DNA of 64,000 nt, from NCBI GenBank assembly GCA_964647255.1, contig CAZYGI010000008.1:19947-83946 (forward strand), in the 5' to 3' direction. The notes below the pieces were generated by a model, which was not told the origin of the DNA, ran no database searches, and worked only from the letters and a program-made list of their open reading frames with translations. Position 1 is the first letter of the stretch. Every line of letters starts with the position of its first letter. This stretch comes from CAWJEL01 sp964647255. GTDB lineage: Bacteria; Chloroflexota; Anaerolineae; CG2-30-64-16. Positions 12,001 through 17,809 of this stretch are shown here, one piece after another. The position numbers and the translations under genes were made by a program.

Positions 12001-14095
12001 GGGTCGGGTCGTCCGTGTTCTGCGCCAACTGCATCGTCGCCGAGATCGCGTTGTTCGCCACCACCTCAATCTGGGGCCGCGTCAGCGGCAGCGGCACGTT
12101 GCCTGCGGGGAAGGTGATTTCCAGCATGGGGATCACGCGCAGGTCGCCGTCGTCCAGTCGGGGGTCGTAATTCACCTGGCCCGGCCGAGACTGCGAAAAG
12201 GTGGTGCCCTTGACGTGCTGAAGCTGCCCCTCCTGGTCGCTGCTGGGCCAGTCCATGACGTTCATGGCGTAGGTGAGGTGTTGGGCGTCCTCGGTGCGCA
12301 ACTGGAAGTCCACCAGGATCGGCTTCTTGTCGCCGAGGTTGTTGATGGTGAATTGGAAAGGTGTATTGCCATCGAAGGGCTTCGGGGCGACAGGGTCATA
12401 GGCTAAACCGTCGTTCCCCATGCTGCTGGCCAGGGTCAGGTCTTGCCGGTCGGGTACGCTGTCCCCGTCATCGTCAAAATCGAACGGATCGGGCAGCCCG
12501 TCCCCGTCGCTGTCGCAATCCACCACCGCTTCCGGATCGTAGTTCGGCTGTTCGCCGCTCAGCGCCATGCACTCCACGCTGTCGGCGGTGCCGTCGCCGT
12601 TGGTGTCCGCGTTGGCCGGGTTGAGGTACCAGCGGCGGCCGGCCGCATCTTTGAACCCCAGCACTTCGACGTTGTCCCAGATGCCATCGCCGTCGCTGTC
12701 CTTGACCCACGGGCTGATGTTCAAGCGCACCTCGACGCCGTCATCCAGGCCGTCTCCGTCCGTGTCGGCCTTCAGCGGATCGGTGCCCGCCTCCTGCTCG
12801 ATGGCATCGGTCAGCCCGTCGCCGTCGCTGTCAAGCGTCCCGGTGCCGGTAGGCGTCGGGGTCGGCGTCTCGTCCAGGGGATTGGCTCCGGCGGACCGGT
12901 GATCCCCCGCGACCGGCGGGAGCGCGGCAAGCGGATCCTGGTGGGGATCCCAGGCGCCATAGAGCGTCTCCTGCACCTCGGCGGCCGTCTGCTGCTGGGT
13001 TCCGGCAGAGACCCCTTGTCCCGTCTGGTCCGCCGCCTGGCGCTCAAAAAAGGCCTGGGCCTGCTGGGCCTGGAGCAGCGGCATCACAATCATGGAGAGG
13101 ATCACCGCCATGACCACGACGCGGTAGGTGCGCGGCGAGCGGCGGGCCACAACGATGATCAGGCCGCAGAGAAACGACAGCGCCAACAGAAGGGCCTGCT
13201 GGGGAAGCGCCGCCACCGGTGTGCTGTGCAGCCACCTCGTCAGGCCGCCGAGCGCCCCTCCTGCCGCGCTTGCCGCAGCCGGCTCGGCCGACGCAAAGAC
13301 GAACGAGATCGCGATGTCCGCCTCGGTGCGCTGGTTCTTGCTGTCGGGCGGGTAAACCAGATGGATGCTCAGGCGTTTCGGCAGGCCGCGGTCATCAAGC
13401 GTGATCTCCCCCTGGCCGGTCGTGTCCCGGTAGGTGGCGGAGGAGTCGAGATAGATGCCCTGCGGCAGCTCGCCCCGCTCGCGCAGGTAGCTCTCCAGTT
13501 GATCCCGCACGTAGTTGGCGAAGGATGGACCGTCGAAGTCGAAGCCGAAGGCCGAACGACCGAGGACGGAGGATGCCTCTTCGTCGCTCGGCGTTGGTCT
13601 TTCGTCCGAATCGCTTGCCCGCACGTTCTTGATGCCCGCGAGGTAGGAAAGGAAGTCGCCGTTGGGTGCAAAGCTGCTGCTGAAGTTCTCCAACTTTTGC
13701 CACGCGCCGCCGGGCTGGCGCGTCCAGGCGGTCTGCCCCTGGATGCGCAGCTCCGCAGCCGAGTCGGGGTTGGCGACGCTGCCGCCGGACGTCCAGAAAC
13801 GCATCGCAAACTCGTGCGTCGGCAGGTCTACGTCGCCTTCCAGGTGGAGCTGATTCCGCGTGCTGCTCTGGCCGATGCTGCTCAGCGCGGGGGCCGGTCG
13901 GGTGGTCTGCACCACGTCGCTGGTGAAGCGATAGGCCCCGATCTCGCGCGCAGCCGCCCAGGCGCGGCGGACTATCTTCTCAGGCGAGCCGGGGGGCGCA
14001 TCGGCTGCGGCGGTCGGAGCACAAGCGAACATGATCGCAATGACCATGAGCAGCGAACCGAAGATGCGACCGGGGATGCGGGCGTGGAAGTGCAT
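1..14095 (-). CDS. Giant secreted multidomain surface protein (LamG / TSP3 / WD40-like), C-terminus beyond window
   Basis: One open frame from the ATG at 14095 to the left edge (4,698 codons, no stop seen) with a strong ribosome site (aggaggag). A signal peptide ends near ATAAADA (residues ~1-30). Next come an unassigned globular region (~30-280) and two transmembrane helices (~295-340), which would leave the rest outside the cell. Thrombospondin type-3 calcium repeats (DTDGDGLxD pattern) lie at ~418-550 and ~1695-1830. A long hydrophobic, glycine-rich stretch spans ~1200-1500. Six LamG/concanavalin-like domains lie at ~1945-3945, and five of them carry an early C-x(3-7)-C pair. Ig-like linkers (DNTPPTITGP) fall between the fourth and fifth, an LVIVD-type repeat is near 4090-4135, a Pro/Ala-rich linker at ~4150-4250, and at least seven PD40/WD40-like blades (ISADGRYVAF pattern) from ~4285. 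Probably an adhesin or carbohydrate-binding surface protein; exact role unknown. It is the last gene of the sensor-regulator run. Confidence 0.85.
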   Translation of the reverse strand, partial: MHFHARIPGRIFGSLLMVIAIMFACAPTAAADAPPGSPEKIVRRAWAAAREIGAYRFTSDVVQTTRPAPALSSIGQSSTRNQLHLEGDVDLPTHEFAMRFWTSGGSVANPDSAAELRIQGQTAWTRQPGGAWQKLENFSSSFAPNGDFLSYLAGIKNVRASDSDERPTPSDEEASSVLGRSAFGFDFDGPSFANYVRDQLESYLRERGELPQGIYLDSSATYRDTTGQGEITLDDRGLPKRLSIHLVYPPDSKNQRTEADIAISFVFASAEPAAASAAGGALGGLTRWLHSTPVAALPQQALLLALSFLCGLIIVVARRSPRTYRVVVMAVILSMIVMPLLQAQQAQAFFERQAADQTGQGVSAGTQQQTAAEVQETLYGAWDPHQDPLAALPPVAGDHRSAGANPLDETPTPTPTGTGTLDSDGDGLTDAIEQEAGTDPLKADTDGDGLDDGVEVRLNISPWVKDSDGDGIWDNVEVLGFKDAAGRRWYLNPANADTNGDGTADSVECMALSGEQPNYDPEAVVDCDSDGDGLPDPFDFDDDGDSVPDRQDLTLASSMGNDGLAYDPVAPKPFDGNTPFQFTINNLGDKKPILVDFQLRTEDAQHLTYAMNVMDWPSSDQEGQLQHVKGTTFSQSRPGQVNYDPRLDDGDLRVIPMLEITFPAGNVPLPLTRPQIEVVANNAISATMQLAQNTDDPTRTDIGFDFEDATGSYTVNFYAGACPPVGHPLLTNDLTASDGMTLTLPAALGRATALADGEHVIRISGGGKTACEPLGNITNGVYADKMIDTARLTPYGISVREKDKEGTLLAYAPLNVVTDPVGGANVAFQARVYYETDSDRDMAWASAQQVRVVWLVQMLTDECDTTGFEPSAAAQEPAEGYQAQYGIERKAWCSAHRTADLQRIVQTYDESWYLTGLRATEDLGMDFAIIWEDPTTDNNQNADDRLWQAARGLLTSFVSGRDGNGNGQLDVGINARNGADGTIAERLDAEGSIPDGDDRRWGIPKNALRVKSFEFPHGDYVGQIAARDAEAVLVDQFSPYISDAQTITPTLLFARQETSVGVDLADAVVTGGGDGVTLNFDGKSSMTMAQIAWAPFRYNETLGPDRQPIGWERYPTQLYWDRLAVQFKAAFRNLPEEVNPYRDDEYVVMGQMLAARSLYFALETGVTRLVQTGSENAGPQADVVLPYTNEGNMDSDAGITTASLGLFSSTCDIVLSVVGDMIEMDANDVIQFAKLTGSLFGSPTSGIGKFLAGAGDASVQFLRMMGNGALRVASPTIVSYKGAIGAMTGGPGPAVGAVALFAAGLAAMAACVAAIAGSDSPVEAVSWSLQAIGMILEIKGIIDAVKDIGKATGGAAGATTMLAKVAKFLSKSVENVGAVMSTIAAGIGVAVTWAVFAAQAALMDLTYREMGNLVALTIGQTIVMVIMFIIDLIPVVGGIISGIISLLDSLIAAICSAAGWDQEKAGQTDPYDDPGDWLCGGLEGIVSTFLGWFIYAGNEIVDMQAEGRLQFDEVNADELTDPELGITTGNALNVGVVLTNTLTVMGRPGNIGGGYYWQYRKNLDSSTFDYQMQTAEIDIHEDLDRGDMQDEWQDVPEGQTGDIYIHKTVPTIPVTLPAAGINRRLQVYLSEGYNVPVQNCYVGVCVVEDERDTIHYPMTDTLVFDILPATLDEFYTRSWGRDYSIGVVTMKDEDGDGLAAGVDPNDLLQDTDGDGLIDPRELQFGSSPTLVDTDGDGLNDYDEIRLNTDPTRKDTDGDGLWDGQEVYHQDKTDADKDDDRVEWVGGWRYVYRINAAGQQESAWVTSDPEKVDTDDDGLLDRDEFLYGFNPTVWSNARVLSLESQLREPAAEGGYAPTDGMVQPGSTLYYTATVTNNLLSRYMQGLLSSQFPAATAPNALAPVSFVLQPAQAQTLDGELDVSATAASGVYSATLTASALISDWTALAEGAKLWLPMDDPVTTDRSGSFPPNDATCMPVADGHACASVVGGPYGNALSLDGASYLSSPADPSETAYGVSLWFKTSQAGGALFAATGGDGAEVYLSGGRVCAAVRRNGVAEAICSAAATYADSQWHHAVHTFGGGVGAQQLYVDGEAVASGTETGLPAASTGGVLIGKIAFSAAALFSGMLDDVRLYDTALSAHQARQLFRQPVLNLTFDHPTATSSGTQWADTSAFGNRGECATAQCPQETVGIEGQGLQFDGANRHVSVAENSSLDLSEGHFTLALWLKPEAGLTDAAHCGDFEWEGQNCGWWQPEGILGLKSGTGDAYVSLQRMVVRGGSNAIRFGFAAADGWAGYYTSPAIGLMDNVWNHVALSYGGGEVRLYLNGELVASDQTIFINPGTGVARTPAATRRFEIGRSNDVGKVNFSSFSVWGESDSGNAELCIACTGQEMYNGSVSGDNSYPINASCTFTDQTYWQIWEDDQGTTCGATRDSGDQFITGASFAITDPATPGHGSYVVPCLANMPCMTMPDGANVTGILDYSYTKDSLPFRGAIDELRIYRQVLDAADVREIFLGTNTALNLGLDEAPGATSFADASAGNHDATCAGAACPTAGVGGRDGRAALFKTGEQDHLTVNGLSGLTQTTVSAWIYRTQATNARETIVSSQESASCGFTLALNDNGSSQYPMFAAWIADGATSALKQVEFAEAVPLNTWVHLAGVYDGAQLRLYRNGTEVATVAAAGALKQCTGNTAIGSHSDGSQKFFGGRIDAARVYVRGLSAAEMRGVYDEAPVLHLRLDEAYGATQFADESDHANATGACTGEHCPVTGEGVHGQLGLAALFDGADDEILAPDAATLRAGEFTVGAWVLPTRVNPVAPQEIIVRSASEVGGEIGPQPTLHANYRLYLKPNTLIPVAEFDDGCTDTVRRVTSQVSLVKDHWNHVMASFDGERLVLYVNGAEQARLSGLTGSQACAEAGWPLHVGGFSIPAGNTRDWSNPFSGRIDEVALYDRGLREDEIERLFSDQMSWVEERQSNNILVDGDVPECEVASPETYLPAEGMQFLAAARDETSGIAAVELAFCKSAGACTPGNWAPADACTASNGAILNDGTWCPYFEPAGEGRYIVKVRATDRVGNRAESAGTVVYVDNTPPTITGPAAGTRFDAQPAADRANAWFVSLSGTVTDPVLADNSPASGVITNTVKVTLFDENGGAVGLGAQYATVTGSAWSVDYIFTESEPSGPFTLRVEAEDGIASQSQLEDAQRAAHRTTFEAAVQIDATPPGMNLNNPSTPAAQQAGAAASAAAGPAAALLNGSTALSGAVTEHPVDVAVTWTTPDGLGDQVGVAIGCNGLSLLSIAAGQFISATQTLRWQGQVDRGAACQVGITGSAASLVTGEARVCGSSVGSWSAGPGGMAFTADAALCGAQAAVAGVAGAQVGFVATFPGSPFFNETLTGQIAYLPLSDTEVANDTIIFADRSGRGHDGACTGGRCPATGQQGHLGSGPYFDGADDAIEILDASDFDFGTGDFTLTLWVKPDGANTNKDLFHWSNAAGDDFSLRLVSGNHLMVDLTLDGATSHILADAGRIGPDAWHHLALARTDKVLRVYIDGVATAYASMAQNLNQIDAGTSLWLGSNRRPDASPYWSPFRGWLNDLRIFNRGLTAHEVAGLVRGNGAILTLSFEDQPLAGGAALKDSSGAGHGGRLYTDDAGAKAAAGQVGAQSLALDGAGDYVVLAEDPGLDLSHGKFTQAAWIYPSPEDAGSYPVFSSAAYGSFASQYPFLEVVNRTQLTAGFGDGTSVRSFTTGSMLAENMWNHVAATFDGTTYTIYVNGAVAYKTDALAGKLPAPMRRLDVGRGATETLAAAASGAEACANLAELTFTPAQFNAAGYEIWVNGQRVWAGVPVVGRAYRVVTEPLAFCGAADVEVRPIMPDGSSRSNDFGRSDAAQPVRASAVSLAAAPGISSQDRPAGVGKLDFTVAAGSTARYFRGRLDEARIWPRALSAVEVAALAADGFRPATLAASGAGVSTTGWTAGVPTGLEGAYRLDLRGEDEAGHKDATQLGAWEGGVDSLAPRLALTRTQQSTGSFRYATTAQDFNLKEEGFRSPCGVGVVSSRGSFDAPWYASLFGNDNRLNTLAADCTLPYFVTQSEVGAYDTAGLANSAVVSGTLAYVADGAGGLQVIDISTPASPRLIGSLAAINSARGIDLALYPLATTVAQGSGGAEERRGGGGATPSAPGTSGRPIITTPTRSAPTPAAAGRSGGKGLPAPAAVPRPEQRAAQSQDVGMPGQPRGPAQPAKRELGTVLPSAWPAAGSALAVTQEEILRAAALRMTPSRKLPDAAWMLPAVPDATGSFLVSSSMDGGYGEGLNGVVSGAGRYVAFQSGNSFMVEGDENSAYDIFLRDTMASPSSNVLISFATTGGAGNLESTNPAISADGCRVVFTSLASNLVAGDTNDATDVFLYDCTDASIQRISVSSAGAQADGASTSYGAAISADGKYVVFESEASNLVQYDPNGLRDIFLRDVDAGITVRVSEAAGGGAADGSSAHPAISADGLHVGFESAATNLAAGDTNGQTDVFVYDYNPVTHTGTTERISESTNGDSANGVSTAIALSGDGRWVAFQSDADNLASGDTNGVNDIFIHDRTSGATWRVVGPGGEGNDASYQPSFSQDGRFVAFVSAASNLVTGDTNNSPDAFAYDRATGAIERLSFRAEALQLSAASTLGYGGALSADGGGAVFNAPTSQYGASQTWLRLRDIA
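1281..1311. repeat. Dispersed GTCATTCTGAGCG...GAAGAATCT repeat, in frame in the giant gene
   Basis: GTCATTCTGAGCG followed by GCGAAGAATCT matches both ends of the dispersed family seen between genes at 41471-41691 and 51864-52030. Here it is read in frame on the minus strand as EEILRAAALRMT (residues ~4262-4272), just after the Pro/Ala-rich linker and before the WD40-like blades. Confidence 0.7.
2454..2472. repeat. Dispersed CGACtGAAGTCGTTACTAC repeat half, in frame in the giant gene
   Basis: CGACCGAAGTCGTTACTAC matches 18 of 19 bases of the right arm of the intergenic palindrome at 48376-48440. It is translated on the minus strand as part of SSRSNDFGRSD, a surface-loop-like stretch inside the sixth LamG domain. 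Confidence 0.6.
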
Positions 14096-14142
14096 GGAAC
14101 TCCTCCTGAGGCGGCCAGACTGCCGTGATAGCAGAGCAGAGA

Positions 14143-14502
14143 CTAAGTTGACAGGGCATCTTGGGGTGCGGACGACTTTTGCCCGTGCACGATTTGGACG
14201 AGTCGGTCCAGGGTGAGCGAGCGGGCTTCCCGTCCCGACAGCAGAACGGCCCGGTTGCACTCCGGGTCCAAGCCGATCAACAGCAGTTCAGCATTCTTGA
14301 ACAAGAGCGGGAGGATATGGCTTTCGTGGTCTTGGGAGAGGTCAAAGATCAGCACATCGGGCACCTGCTCCGCCAACGCGCGGCTGGCTTCCGCCCATGT
14401 CCCAGCCCGGATCACGTGCAGGCCGGGTCTCTGCTCAAGGCTCTCGCCCACCAGCGACAACAACAACGAACCACCGAAGAAAAGCACTTCTCGTGGCGTC
14501 AT
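14143..14502 (-). CDS. Small receiver-like protein of the two-component operon (119 aa)
   Basis: I do not recognise a named family. The 119 residues read like part of a CheY-type alpha/beta fold (EVLFFGGSLLLSLVGESLEQ, then VPDVLIFDLSQ where a receiver has its aspartate strand), without the acidic pair expected at the start of a phospho-receiver. It lies between the response regulator (gap 108 bases) and the giant surface protein gene (gap 47 bases), all on the same strand, so it is probably an accessory or pseudo-receiver of the same regulon. No strong ribosome site precedes the ATG. A TACAAT hexamer ends seven bases upstream of it, so a leaderless transcript is possible but unproven. Confidence 0.6.
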   Translation of the reverse strand: MTPREVLFFGGSLLLSLVGESLEQRPGLHVIRAGTWAEASRALAEQVPDVLIFDLSQDHESHILPLLFKNAELLLIGLDPECNRAVLLSGREARSLTLDRLVQIVHGQKSSAPQDALST

Positions 14503-14610
14503 GCGCGCATTGTAACGAAGACCGGCGGATTAGGACACTCCCCGCAGGCATGGAAAAAGGATAGTCGCGCGACCTGTGACGCTATCCTGAGGGAGGGCAG
14601 GGTCCCTGCG

Positions 14611-15288
14611 TCATTCTCGCGTCAACCCGGCGCGCAAGGCGTAGGCCGTGGCCTGGGTGCGGTTCTTCAGGTGCAGGCGTTGGAGGATTTCGCCCATGTG
14701 ATACTTGATCGTGTTTTCACTCAAGAACAGCCTGGCGCCGACTTCCTTGTACGACAGCCCGTCGGCGACCATTTCGAGGATCTCCCGTTGGCGCCGGGTC
14801 AGCTCGGAGGCGGGGGGAGCGTCTTGCGGCGCGCCGGCTCGAGCCGCGGCCGAGCGCTCGTCGAGTGCGGCCGCCTGGTGCGCAAACTCGACCAGCAGGC
14901 AGGCCGAGAGCTCGCGCGACAGGGGCGCCTCGCCGCGCTCCAGGCCGGCCAGGTAGTCGAACAACTGATTGGGCTCGATGTTCTTGAGCAAGTAGCCGCT
15001 GGCGCCGCTCTTGAGCGCTTCAAACAGGTCGGCATCCTCGGCCGAGGTGGTCAGCATCACGATCTTGATCCCCGGCAGCTCGGTGTGGATCGCCCGGGTG
15101 GCGCAGAGCCCATCGCAGCGGGGCATCCGGATGTCCATCAAGATAAGATCTGGGCGCAACGAGCGGGCGAGCACCTGCGCCTCCAATCCATCGTGCGCCG
15201 CGCCCACCACCAGGTGCCCCCCCGCCCGGAGCAGGTTGCTCAGGCCTTCCAGGAATAGGCCGTGGTCGTCAACCAGCAAGATTCTCAT
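14611..15288 (-). CDS. NarL/FixJ-family response regulator
   Basis: A 225-residue cytoplasmic DNA-binding regulator. The receiver domain (1-~120) has the acidic pair D7/D8, the phospho-acceptor D52 in LILMDIRMPR, and K102 in the LLKN strand. A LuxR-type helix-turn-helix fills the C-terminus (~160-225, LTRRQREILEMVADGLS, then the recognition helix SENTIKYHMGEIL). I chose the ATG at 15288 because it opens directly into MRILLVDDH; a longer frame upstream overlaps the kinase gene and encodes nothing receiver-like. The start lies seven bases after the kinase stop, with a GGGGGT ribosome site, so the two are cotranscribed partners. The likely target is the downstream surface protein gene or its own operon (inference). 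Confidence 0.92.
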   Translation of the reverse strand: MRILLVDDHGLFLEGLSNLLRAGGHLVVGAAHDGLEAQVLARSLRPDLILMDIRMPRCDGLCATRAIHTELPGIKIVMLTTSAEDADLFEALKSGASGYLLKNIEPNQLFDYLAGLERGEAPLSRELSACLLVEFAHQAAALDERSAAARAGAPQDAPPASELTRRQREILEMVADGLSYKEVGARLFLSENTIKYHMGEILQRLHLKNRTQATAYALRAGLTRE

Positions 15289-15295
15289 ATGACAT

Positions 15296-17038
15296 CTACC
15301 CCCGATCATTAGGCGGGTTCGATGGAATAGACACCTCAACGCGCGTGCCCTGGCCGAGCGCAGAGTGGATCGCAAGCTGTCCGTTAATGCGCTCGGCGCG
15401 CTGGCGCATAACTTGCAGGCCGAAGTGCTTGCCGGCATCGCCCGTCTGGGCCGGATCAAAGCCGGCACCATCATCTTCGATCACCAACTGCATCTGTGCG
15501 GCCGCGGCCCGCAGCCGCACAGTGACCTGGCTGGGGCGGCCGGCATGTTTGCGGATATTCGTCAGCGCCTCCTGAACGATCCGAATGAGCTGCACGCCCA
15601 CGGACGCAGGCAGCAGCCCGGGTTCGCAGAGCGCCGCCGCCGGGCCATCAACGTCCAGGAAGACGGCCAGCCCGGTCTGCGTCTCAAAGCGGGCCACGAC
15701 CTGGCGCAGCGTGGCGCAGAACCCTTCGGAGGGCAGGCTGACCGCGAGCAGGCTGCCGATCAGCTCGCGCACATCGCTTTGCATATCGCGCGCGACCTCA
15801 GCGAGGCGGGCCAGGCTGGCGCGAGCAGCTTCATCCTGCCTGCTTTGCAGGTAGAGTTGGACGGCCTGGGCTTGCACGTTGAGGAACGCCAGATCCTGGG
15901 AGAGGCTATCGTGCAGCTCGTAGGCCAGTTGCTCGCGTTCTTGCAGAGCCGCCTGCACCCACTGCTGGTTCAGGAGTTGCGTCTGCGCCCGGCGCTGCTC
16001 GGTGACATCATGCAGCAGCAGCAGGCGCCCGATGGTCAGCCCGCGGAAGTCTTTAAGGAGCGATAACATCAGGGCATAGTGGCGGGTCTTAGACCCTGTC
16101 CCCAGGCAGATGTCGGCCATCGCCGGCATCTGCTCCGCCGGACGACCGGCCAGATCGGTGATACGTGCAATCCAGTCGGGGACGGCCGGCAGGAGCTCGT
16201 GCAAGGTCTTGCCGCGGGCATGCGTCGCTGGGATGGACAACACGCTTGCGGCCGCAGGGTTGAGGCTGGCGACACGCCAACGGTCATCGAGGACCACCAT
16301 CCCGTCCCGCATCTGCTCAAGCGCCGCCCGGCGCGCCGCCGGCAGCGGGTCGAAGATGCGGAAGCCGAACAGCGCGATGGCGTACATGGTCCAGGTCAAG
16401 AGGAGAGAGATAACAAAGGAGTTGAGGAGGGTCAGCGCGGGCAGAGCGAAGGCATTAAACCCGTACAAGCCATAGAGACTGCGGCCCGTCAAGTCGCCCA
16501 GCAGCAGCAACGCCACGGGCCACCGATGCTGGGGCGAGCGGATGAACAACCAGAGGAAGGCGGCCATGTTGACCAGACCCAGACACAAGCCATAGATCAG
16601 CATGATCGCCCCGAGCACGCCGAAGCGTCGCACCACCGCCCCATCGGAGGTAATCTCCAGCTGGATGAGCCGCGCACTATCGGTGACGATCAAGAGCGTG
16701 CTCGCAAGCGGAGGGAGCACAAGCAGGATCAGGTTACGGCGGGTCAGCCAGCGCCCAGGAGAGGCGTATTCCAACGCGAAGCAGGCCATAGCAGTCGCCG
16801 CGGGCAACTGGCAGGCGGCCTGAAATCTGTGCCAGGCGACTTTCGCGGCCGGAGCTACGGCCGTAACTTCGAGGGCGATCCCCACCATCCACAGAGCGCA
16901 AAACAGCAAACCGGCGACCAACGGCCGCGCCGCGGGCACGCTGCGGCGCCGCCAGCTATACAGGCCGAGGGCAGCGAGGAAGAAGGCGGCCGTCAACGAC
17001 GGCCAGATTTCGGCGGTGTAAGTGTAAACTCCGGTCAT
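15296..17038 (-). CDS. 7TM sensor histidine kinase with PAS domain (HisKA_3 type)
   Basis: A 580-residue membrane kinase. About seven hydrophobic helices fill residues 1-230, as in the histidine-kinase N-terminal 7TM region. A PAS-like sensor domain follows (~240-350, EQMRDGMVVLDDRWRVASLN). The HisKA_3 dimerisation helix carries phospho-acceptor H376 in YELHDSLSQDL. The HATPase domain has N494 (N box, ALTNIRKH) and EDDGAGF at 521-527. HisKA_3 kinases pair with NarL-type regulators, as found immediately downstream here. The signal is unknown; the 7TM region suggests a membrane or small-ligand cue. An extended -10 element lies just upstream (17076-17084). Confidence 0.93.
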   Translation of the reverse strand: MTGVYTYTAEIWPSLTAAFFLAALGLYSWRRRSVPAARPLVAGLLFCALWMVGIALEVTAVAPAAKVAWHRFQAACQLPAATAMACFALEYASPGRWLTRRNLILLVLPPLASTLLIVTDSARLIQLEITSDGAVVRRFGVLGAIMLIYGLCLGLVNMAAFLWLFIRSPQHRWPVALLLLGDLTGRSLYGLYGFNAFALPALTLLNSFVISLLLTWTMYAIALFGFRIFDPLPAARRAALEQMRDGMVVLDDRWRVASLNPAAASVLSIPATHARGKTLHELLPAVPDWIARITDLAGRPAEQMPAMADICLGTGSKTRHYALMLSLLKDFRGLTIGRLLLLHDVTEQRRAQTQLLNQQWVQAALQEREQLAYELHDSLSQDLAFLNVQAQAVQLYLQSRQDEAARASLARLAEVARDMQSDVRELIGSLLAVSLPSEGFCATLRQVVARFETQTGLAVFLDVDGPAAALCEPGLLPASVGVQLIRIVQEALTNIRKHAGRPSQVTVRLRAAAAQMQLVIEDDGAGFDPAQTGDAGKHFGLQVMRQRAERINGQLAIHSALGQGTRVEVSIPSNPPNDRG

Positions 17039-17075
17039 TGGTGCTCTGCTGCGCTGGAGAAGCCCACGTCAGCAG

Positions 17076-17084
17076 AGTATACCA
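17076..17084 (-). promoter_or_regulatory. Candidate extended -10 promoter for the kinase operon
   Basis: On the minus strand TGgTATACT (TG, one base, then a near-consensus -10) lies about 38 bases before the kinase ATG. The matching -35 is poor, as often in extended -10 promoters. The preceding gene on this strand ends 90 bases upstream of it. Confidence 0.4.
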
Positions 17085-17114
17085 CGATGCCGGAGTTTCA
17101 GGTGAATCAGCGAT

Positions 17115-17135
17115 GCGGCGCGACAGACGCGCCGC
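17115..17135 (-). terminator. GC-rich hairpin after the YqhA-type gene
   Basis: GCGGCGCG-acaga-CGCGCCGC is a perfect 8-bp stem with a 5-base loop, 39 bases after the YqhA-type stop. No T-run follows, so it may be a pause/termination aid rather than a classic intrinsic terminator. Confidence 0.35.
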
Positions 17136-17173
17136 GAGCCTGCCTGCCGCTGATCTTCAGTCGTGGACCAGTC

Positions 17174-17626
17174 TTATTTTGCCTCACCGAACCAGCTAAA
17201 AGCGATCAGCGCGGCCGTCACCACTGCGACGCCGACGGCGAAGAAAAGCGTGCCCTGCGGATCTTGCCAGGTCATCAAATGTTCCAGGAAACCAACCGCC
17301 ATAACCAGGATCACAATGCTGCTGAGCCGGCTCTTGATCTCGTGCAGATCGTGGACATTCAGCCAGGCAGGCACCTTGAGCTCGCCCAGGAACAGGCCAT
17401 ACACCCCAACGGCAAAGATATACAGGCCGACTGCAATCAGGAATTTGTCCATCAGCTCGATCAGCGCGACCGTTATGGCTGTGCTCTTGTCCCCGGTGAT
17501 GATCATCTCGACCAGGACCAACACGGTCTTGTAAACGCCCCAAAGGAACGCGGCCGCCGAAGCGATCAGGCTTGAGATAACGGCCAACAGGACGAGATAC
17601 CGGCTCTTCTCCAAAATCTTCGCCAT
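17174..17626 (-). CDS. yqhA: YqhA/UPF0114-family membrane protein
   Basis: A 150-residue integral membrane protein with three to four hydrophobic helices. The conserved family stretch GLYIFAVGVYGLFLGEL is followed by PAWLNVHDLHEIKSRL, as in UPF0114/YqhA. The start at 17626 has a good ribosome site (aggag) and gives MAKILEKSRYLV; the longer upstream frame crosses the divergent promoter region and lacks family similarity. Function is unproven in the family, though some members are annotated as possible small-molecule exporters. It is divergent to the photolyase gene and in tandem with the kinase operon, from which it is separated by a hairpin. Confidence 0.82.
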   Translation of the reverse strand: MAKILEKSRYLVLLAVISSLIASAAAFLWGVYKTVLVLVEMIITGDKSTAITVALIELMDKFLIAVGLYIFAVGVYGLFLGELKVPAWLNVHDLHEIKSRLSSIVILVMAVGFLEHLMTWQDPQGTLFFAVGVAVVTAALIAFSWFGEAK

Positions 17627-17671
17627 TGTTATGCTCCTGTGCTTTCGGTATGCTTGAAGCCAGTCCTTCTG

Positions 17672-17700
17672 TTTACAATCAAATCGAAGGGCATTATAAT
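17672..17700 (+). promoter_or_regulatory. Sigma-70-type promoter for the photolyase gene
   Basis: TTTACA (17672-17677), 17-base spacer, TATAAT (17695-17700): eleven of twelve consensus bases at ideal spacing. It points at the photolyase ATG 110 bases downstream and lies in the divergent gap with the YqhA-type gene. Confidence 0.7.
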
Positions 17701-17809
17701 CTCGCTGCGCCACGTTACAGTAATGGGCGCTACGCCCAAACTGCTGCTGAGGAATGGCGGAGTTGCGAGATCGGTTATTCAGCTTGCTGTAGCCGCCCTG
17801 GGAGGGCCA

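Noticed and set aside
2114..14128. Long plus-strand open frames (up to 818 codons) opposite the giant gene
   Set aside because: They are Arg/Ala/Gly-rich mirror frames of a high-GC gene with no domains, no ribosome sites and no continuity; the minus frame shows clear domains throughout.
15365..17575. Plus-strand frames opposite the kinase gene and the YqhA-type gene
   Set aside because: Antisense to clear kinase and membrane-helix sequence; no motifs of their own.
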